A stretch of 19,730 bases of DNA, taken from Synechococcales cyanobacterium PMM_0003 (GTDB lineage Bacteria; Cyanobacteriota; Cyanobacteriia; Pseudanabaenales; Pseudanabaenaceae). A program made the position numbers and the translations under genes. Each line of letters opens with the position of its first letter. Positions within the stretch are counted from its first letter, which is position 1. Under the pieces are notes generated by a model. It saw only the letters and a program-made list of their open reading frames with translations, did not search any database and was not told the DNA's origin. Of this stretch, positions 15,765-19,730 are shown in pieces. Location: NCBI GenBank assembly GCA_949128015.1, contig CASBRC010000072.1, forward strand, positions 1-19,730, read 5' to 3'.

Positions 15765-16514
15765 CTATCGGTAATTCACTATTCGGGCAAAGCCTGCTGG
15801 GTCAAGACTTGCTCCGCCAACTAGCACACCGTCAATTTCAGGTTGAGCCATGATCTCGTCAATGTTATCAGGCTTGACGGATCCTCCATACTGAATTGTA
15901 ACGTTGTGATTTATAAGTTTACTACGAATTAGTCCAATCACACGGTTGGCTTCGCTGGATTCACAGGTGACACCTGTACCGATCGCCCAAATTGGTTCGT
16001 AGGCAATGATCAAGTTATTTTGGTCAACATCAACTAAATCCGCGGCAAGTTGCGAAAAAATCCACGATTCGGTTTCATTTGTATCACGTTGTTGTTTGTT
16101 TTCACCAACACAAAGGATTGGTGTAATTCCATGAGCTTGGGCAGCTTTGAGGCGTTTGTTAACAGTCTCATCGGTTTCTCCAAAAAACTGGCGGCGTTCA
16201 CTATGTCCGATGATTACATGCTTAATGCCGATCTCAATTAGCATCGGGGCAGAAACTTCGCCTGTAAATGCGCCATTTTCTGACCAATGGACATTTTGAG
16301 CGCCAATACTGAGATTTGCTTGACCGATCGCTGGCATGATTGTTTGTAAAATCGCCAGATTTGTATAGGGGACGCAAATAAGGATTTGCCGATCGGCGAT
16401 CGCCACTTGGGGGGCGGTAGTTCTGATGTGGGAAGGAAATTCCGAGAAAAATGTTTTGGCTTCAGACTGGTTCTTATACATTTTCCAGTTGCCAGCGATA
16501 ACGATTTTACGCAA
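15765..16514 (-). CDS. tpiA: Triose-phosphate isomerase
   Basis: This 249-residue enzyme interconverts dihydroxyacetone phosphate and glyceraldehyde 3-phosphate in the Calvin cycle and glycolysis. It is a cytoplasmic TIM-barrel dimer. Catalytic residues are in place: N9 and K11 (AGNWKM), H104 ([10 protein letters not shown]) and E173 ([11 protein letters not shown]). Phosphate-binding segments are also present (QYGGSVKP, 208-215, and GVLVGGASL). Length is typical. The start is TTG at 16514; no ATG exists at the position demanded by the first conserved strand ([11 protein letters not shown]), and AAGGG lies about 10 bases upstream. It is on the same strand as the str operon but is separated by 173 bases with a hairpin and a strong promoter, so it is probably transcribed separately. 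Confidence 0.97.
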   Translation of the reverse strand: MRKIVIAGNWKMYKNQSEAKTFFSEFPSHIRTTAPQVAIADRQILICVPYTNLAILQTIMPAIGQANLSIGAQNVHWSENGAFTGEVSAPMLIEIGIKHVIIGHSERRQFFGETDETVNKRLKAAQAHGITPILCVGENKQQRDTNETESWIFSQLAADLVDVDQNNLIIAYEPIWAIGTGVTCESSEANRVIGLIRSKLINHNVTIQYGGSVKPDNIDEIMAQPEIDGVLVGGASLDPAGFARIVNYR

Positions 16515-17260
16515 TGCTCGTTTACCCTTGATTTAAGATCATAAAAATATTGTTATCTATTTTACCGAATAACGGACTCATTAACGGCAAAGGTGTTTTT
16601 GAAGCGATCGCCTTTCCCATTCGCTAAAAATTTGCCCCCAAAACTGAATGAGTCTAGCAGAAGGCTGCTAGACTCATGTCTTTAAGTAATTCAAATTTAG
16701 TTTTTACTAGAGGTTTACTAAAACGTGTTTAATATTGATTAACTGTACGCTGTAGCCATTATCTTTTTAACTGCATAAGTTTGTCTCGATTTTGTTTTTG
16801 TGTTGAGTCAAAACTCAAAAGAACACTAGACAGAATTTTAAGAGACCCCAATAACAATACAGGCTATCGAAGTTATCAAAACTACACCGATCTTTGGAAT
16901 AAGCACTGCCCCGTAAAGATCGAAGAATCGTGGGGAGCAACAAAGTGTCAATCCGATTTTGAACTGATTTCGACTTTTAACTCTTTCTTTGTGCTTCCTC
17001 CTCTTCTACTGAAAATTCTAGTTTCAATATCTAAGCTGGGTCTGCGTTTGGATTGAGTTTCTTTGTCTCTTGTGCCTTGTATATATATTAACTCAGTTGG
17101 TATTACATGACACTATTTGTTTACATAAATTCATAAGTTTCTTGCTTTTATAAAACCTCAAAGCTAGAAAAATGACGCTGAGATCATCCTGAGTTTGGGG
17201 TTTGGATTTGTTAAGCTATGTATACTAAGCACTTTATCTAATACTGCCAAGACTTTCACT
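16515..17260. other. 746-base non-coding stretch between tpiA and the FemAB-like gene
   Basis: No gene is supported. It holds one HIP1 site near 16605, a perfect 13-bp inverted repeat (16648-16677) and an 8-bp inverted repeat CGATCTTT/AAAGATCG (16888-16895 and 16915-16922). A TATACT at 17221-17226, 35 bases before the next start, could be its -10 element. An open 91-codon frame beginning with TTG at 16781 lacks any recognisable protein character. A small RNA cannot be excluded. Confidence 0.6.
16648..16677. repeat. Perfect 13-bp inverted repeat in divergent spacer
   Basis: ATGAGTCTAGCAG (16648-16660) pairs perfectly with 16665-16677 around AAGG. It lies 134 bases upstream of tpiA and about 580 bases upstream of the FemAB-like gene, so it terminates neither. 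It could end an unannotated transcript; no T-run follows on the + strand. Confidence 0.65.
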
Positions 17261-18460
17261 ATGCTGCAACAAGCTTCCCGTTATACGACGACTTGGGTGG
17301 ATACGGTTAATAAGGTCAAGGCTGAGGCTTGGAATATTCTGGCGAAACCTTTGGCGACTCCTTTTTTTGAGTGGGAGTGGCTCTCGAATTTGGAGACTTC
17401 GGGCTGTGCGATCGCGCAGCAGGGATGGCTGCCTAGTCACTTATTGGTGTGGCAAGGTGATGTATTGGTGGCGGCTGCGCCCTTGTATTTGAAGGGGCAT
17501 AGTCAGGGTGAGTTTATATTTGATCACCAGTGGGCGGATTTGTCCTATCGGTTGGGGATTGAGTATTATCCGAAATTATTGGGGATGGCTCCGTTTACGC
17601 CTGCGGTGGGTTATCGCTTTTTGGTGCATCCTGAGTTGGACGATAAACCAGATGAGTTGTCAAAAATCTATGACTTGATGTTGGCGGAGATTGATCGCCT
17701 TTGCGACAAACATCAAATGTCGGGTTGTAACTTCTTATATGTCGATCCGATTTGGAAGCATGAGTTAGAGTCGCGAGGCTTTACGACTTGGATGCACCAT
17801 AGTTATGTTTGGGAAAATCAAGAGTTTACGGATTTTGATGATTATCTCAAAAACTTTAATGCAAATCAGCGCCGCAATATTAAGCGCGAACGGAAGTCTG
17901 TGGAAAGCACAGGAATTTCGATGCGGGTTTATACGGGTGAAGAGATTCCGCATTATTTCTATGGCTATATGTATGAGCTATATAACGATCATTGCAATAA
18001 GTTTTGGGGTGGCAGCAAATATTTGAATCGGAAGTTCTTTGAGAATCTCGCCCATAGTTTTCGCGATCGCCTTGTCTTTGTGGCAGGTGAGATAGAGAAC
18101 CATCCACAACCATTGGGAATGTCCTTCTGTATTCGCAAAGACGATCAATTATTTGGGCGCTATTGGGGTTCTATTCAAGAGATTGATTGTTTGCATTTCA
18201 ATGCTTGTTATTACAAACCGATAGAATGGGCGATTTCGCAAGGCATTAAGCGCTTCGATCCAGGGGCTGGCGGTCAACACAAAAAGCGGCGCGGTTTTCC
18301 TGCTACGCCAAATTATAGTTTGCACCGCTTTTATCGCGATCGGCTGAAGCAAATTTTGATTCCTCATATTAATGAGGTGAATACTTATGAGGCGAAACAG
18401 ATTCAAGCAATCAATGACGAACTTCCCTTTGATTTTGCTCCTCCCGATTTGAATGTTTAA
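17261..18460 (+). CDS. FemAB/GNAT-like protein (peptidogalycan biosynthesis family, COG3146)
   Basis: From the ATG at 17261 the product is 399 residues. A TTG at 17195 would add 22 residues, but these are unlike the family and lie before a plausible -10 box (17221-17226). The sequence fits the FemAB-like acyltransferase family (DUF482/PF04339). It starts with an N-terminal region with TPFFEWEWLSNLE, then has the conserved FNANQRRNIKRERKSVESTG, and finally FDPGAGGQHKKRRGFPATPN near the C-terminus, the family's most distinctive motif. These proteins have two GNAT-like domains and are annotated as peptidoglycan-related, but the true substrate is not established; transfer of an aminoacyl or acyl group is inferred from the fold. 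There is no signal peptide, so it is cytoplasmic. It appears to be transcribed alone. Confidence 0.85.
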   Translation: MLQQASRYTTTWVDTVNKVKAEAWNILAKPLATPFFEWEWLSNLETSGCAIAQQGWLPSHLLVWQGDVLVAAAPLYLKGHSQGEFIFDHQWADLSYRLGIEYYPKLLGMAPFTPAVGYRFLVHPELDDKPDELSKIYDLMLAEIDRLCDKHQMSGCNFLYVDPIWKHELESRGFTTWMHHSYVWENQEFTDFDDYLKNFNANQRRNIKRERKSVESTGISMRVYTGEEIPHYFYGYMYELYNDHCNKFWGGSKYLNRKFFENLAHSFRDRLVFVAGEIENHPQPLGMSFCIRKDDQLFGRYWGSIQEIDCLHFNACYYKPIEWAISQGIKRFDPGAGGQHKKRRGFPATPNYSLHRFYRDRLKQILIPHINEVNTYEAKQIQAINDELPFDFAPPDLNV

Positions 18461-18645
18461 ATCGCCTATAATTCAATTTAGAAGATGAGGGGTAAAGGGC
18501 AATATCATTGATGCCATATAAAAATGTGAGCTAGGCTGTCAATAATTCAGAATGGCTAAATCATGGTTTTGAGAAAGCTAATAGTTGGGCAATTACAGTC
18601 GAAGTCTAAATTTCGCTCACCATTTTAATAACAATCACTAACATT

Positions 18646-19623
18646 ATGATTTATCCATTGTATACGGTTGGTTTTGTCTATGTACTGACCAACCCATCAA
18701 TGCAGGGTATCGTGAAGATTGGGTTAACTTCTAGATTGCCTGAAGATCGAGCAAAAGATTTATATACTACAGGTGTTCCAGAAGCTTTTGAGGTTGCTTA
18801 CCGTACAACTACATCATACCCACAAGCAGTTGAGCGTAGGGTTCATCAACTTTTGGACGATTATCGGACTGATCAAAAAAGAGAGTTTTTCCGTGTAAGT
18901 GTTAATAAAGCTATTGATGCAGTTCGTCTTGCACTAATTGAAACAGCTAGTATCGATAGTTGGAAATGTTTGAGATTACATACTTTCGCAACAGGGGATC
19001 GAGCCTCATTAACACTGAAAGCTGGGCAAGTTTTCGTACTCATTAGCTATGAAAGTTTGGCTGATGTTATGGCAGACAATGCAGAGGTCATTGATTTTTG
19101 GCAAGCTCATTCAGATGGCGACATTTTAGAAATTTATGCAACCGATTCACGTACACATATTGCAGGATTCAGTGATGGTGATATAGAAAGCACTGACGAT
19201 CCCGTTCCGTATCTAAATCGGGAAAAAACTGTTGCAAACAGTTTAATTAATGGGCGTGAACGATTGGTTCCTGGCGAGCGTCTTGTATGGCTTCCCGCGC
19301 CTGAAGATGCAGACAGAGAATTAAGTGTAGTATTTGAAGCGCAGAATTACTGCCAGATCGTTAGTAGAACATTTGAGCCAGCTATAGGTGTGCACGGTCT
19401 TCCTCTTCTGCTCAACGATTTCTTGTTGGATTCTAAACTATGGCCAATAGCTAACTATAACTCAGTTCATGAAGCTCTTGCACTCTCTGTTCCGCGTAAT
19501 TGGTCTCCTCGACAAGATGATGATTCTCATGATTCCATGTGGCAGAGTATAGGTTCAGAACCACCTAATGCAGAATATTGGTTGCCACAACTTAAGCAAC
19601 AGAAGAAGAAACGAAAGTCTTAA
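18646..19623 (+). CDS. GIY-YIG (T5orf172/MUG113) nuclease-domain protein
   Basis: This 325-residue protein begins with a T5orf172-type GIY-YIG domain at residues about 8-95. GFVYVLTNPSMQGIVKIGLT carries the modified GIY and YIG strands; R35 lies in the following helix, and E80 in KREFFRV is the likely metal-binding glutamate. Such domains are found in phage proteins, restriction enzymes and proteins of unknown role. Residues 105-325 are not recognised; they are acidic, rich in beta-type segments such as ERLVPGERLVWLPAP, and end in a basic tail (QQKKKRKS) that could bind DNA. No methylase, toxin or phage gene is adjacent in the window. No HIP1 octamer occurs in its 978 bases, unlike most non-str genes here, which would fit more recent acquisition but is weak evidence. 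ATG 18646 is the first start. Confidence 0.8.
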   Translation: MIYPLYTVGFVYVLTNPSMQGIVKIGLTSRLPEDRAKDLYTTGVPEAFEVAYRTTTSYPQAVERRVHQLLDDYRTDQKREFFRVSVNKAIDAVRLALIETASIDSWKCLRLHTFATGDRASLTLKAGQVFVLISYESLADVMADNAEVIDFWQAHSDGDILEIYATDSRTHIAGFSDGDIESTDDPVPYLNREKTVANSLINGRERLVPGERLVWLPAPEDADRELSVVFEAQNYCQIVSRTFEPAIGVHGLPLLLNDFLLDSKLWPIANYNSVHEALALSVPRNWSPRQDDDSHDSMWQSIGSEPPNAEYWLPQLKQQKKKRKS

Positions 19624-19635
19624 GGTGCTTATGCG

Positions 19636-19729
19636 GCGATCGTTGTTGTGCGGAATTTTGGAGATGAGTGTTGGTGCGATCTCTTTTTGGGGTGTTTATT
19701 TTGCGATCGCTGTTGTGTGAAGTTTAGGA
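19636..19729. repeat. Two imperfect 27-base HIP1-containing repeats at the window end
   Basis: The stretches 19636-19662 and 19703-19729 align at 22 of 27 positions (GCGATCG-TGTTGTG-G--TTT-GGA) with a period of 67 bases; a third partial copy (GCGATCTC) lies between them at about 19676. The array may continue beyond the window. This is probably an intergenic repeat family rather than coding DNA. Confidence 0.55.
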
Positions 19730-19730
19730 A

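Noticed and set aside
16888..16922. 8-bp inverted repeat as a tRNA or structured RNA
   Set aside because: No cloverleaf, T-loop or other known RNA signature surrounds it, and the stem alone is too short to support a call.
16781..17056. 91-codon open frame starting with TTG on the + strand
   Set aside because: No start context, no recognisable domain and a composition unlike the neighbouring genes. It is most likely a chance frame in non-coding DNA.
17195..17260. TTG start 22 codons upstream of the FemAB-like gene
   Set aside because: The added residues are not family-like, and a candidate -10 element (17221-17226) falls inside them. The ATG at 17261 fits better.

Overview
The window is from a cyanobacterial chromosome. 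The evidence is the recurring HIP1 octamer GCGATCGC (about 26 copies counted by eye), a Ycf39-type photosystem II assembly factor, a DevC-type exporter subunit, a lumen-type pentapeptide protein and the order rpsL-rpsG-fusA-tufA. The A+T-rich spacers and AAA-loop terminators would suit a Pseudanabaena-like lineage, but that is an impression and not a demonstrated assignment.

Layout. 183-1136 (-) is ycf39. 1420-1593 (+) is a 57-residue membrane protein too short for usual ORF cut-offs. 1686-1967 (+) is a YciI-like protein, convergent with an AI-2E-family membrane protein at 1994-3055 (-). An orphan ABC-2 permease (3162-3941, +) and a GT4 glycosyltransferase (4110-5363, +) follow. The glycosyltransferase converges on a YraN-family protein (5470-5835, -), which is divergent from an exported pentapeptide protein (5929-6432, +).

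The centre holds the most unusual locus: a 1054-residue protein (6736-9900, +). It joins an apparently intact SpoIIE/PP2C phosphatase domain to the linker and 14-repeat WD40 tail normally found on cyanobacterial STAND ATPases, with no P-loop. Its stop codon overlaps by one base the start of an orphan devC-like permease (9900-11069, +). A shared bidirectional terminator separates this pair from the convergent str operon, which reads on the - strand as rpsL, rpsG, fusA, tufA (15591 down to 11123). That operon has a near-consensus promoter upstream of rpsL and a pair of covarying tandem hairpins between fusA and tufA. Upstream of it are tpiA (15765-16514, -), a 746-base non-coding stretch, a FemAB-like acyltransferase (17261-18460, +) and a GIY-YIG (T5orf172) protein with an unrecognised C-terminal half (18646-19623, +). 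The window ends in a repeated HIP1-containing element.

Convergent gene pairs share long, symmetric bidirectional terminators, some overlapping stop codons. Four divergent spacers also carry inverted repeats, which cannot act as ordinary terminators for the genes beside them; two of these share a 15-base motif. Most genes are housekeeping. The points most worth a second look are the phosphatase-WD40/devC pair, the covarying hairpins before tufA, and the GIY-YIG protein.
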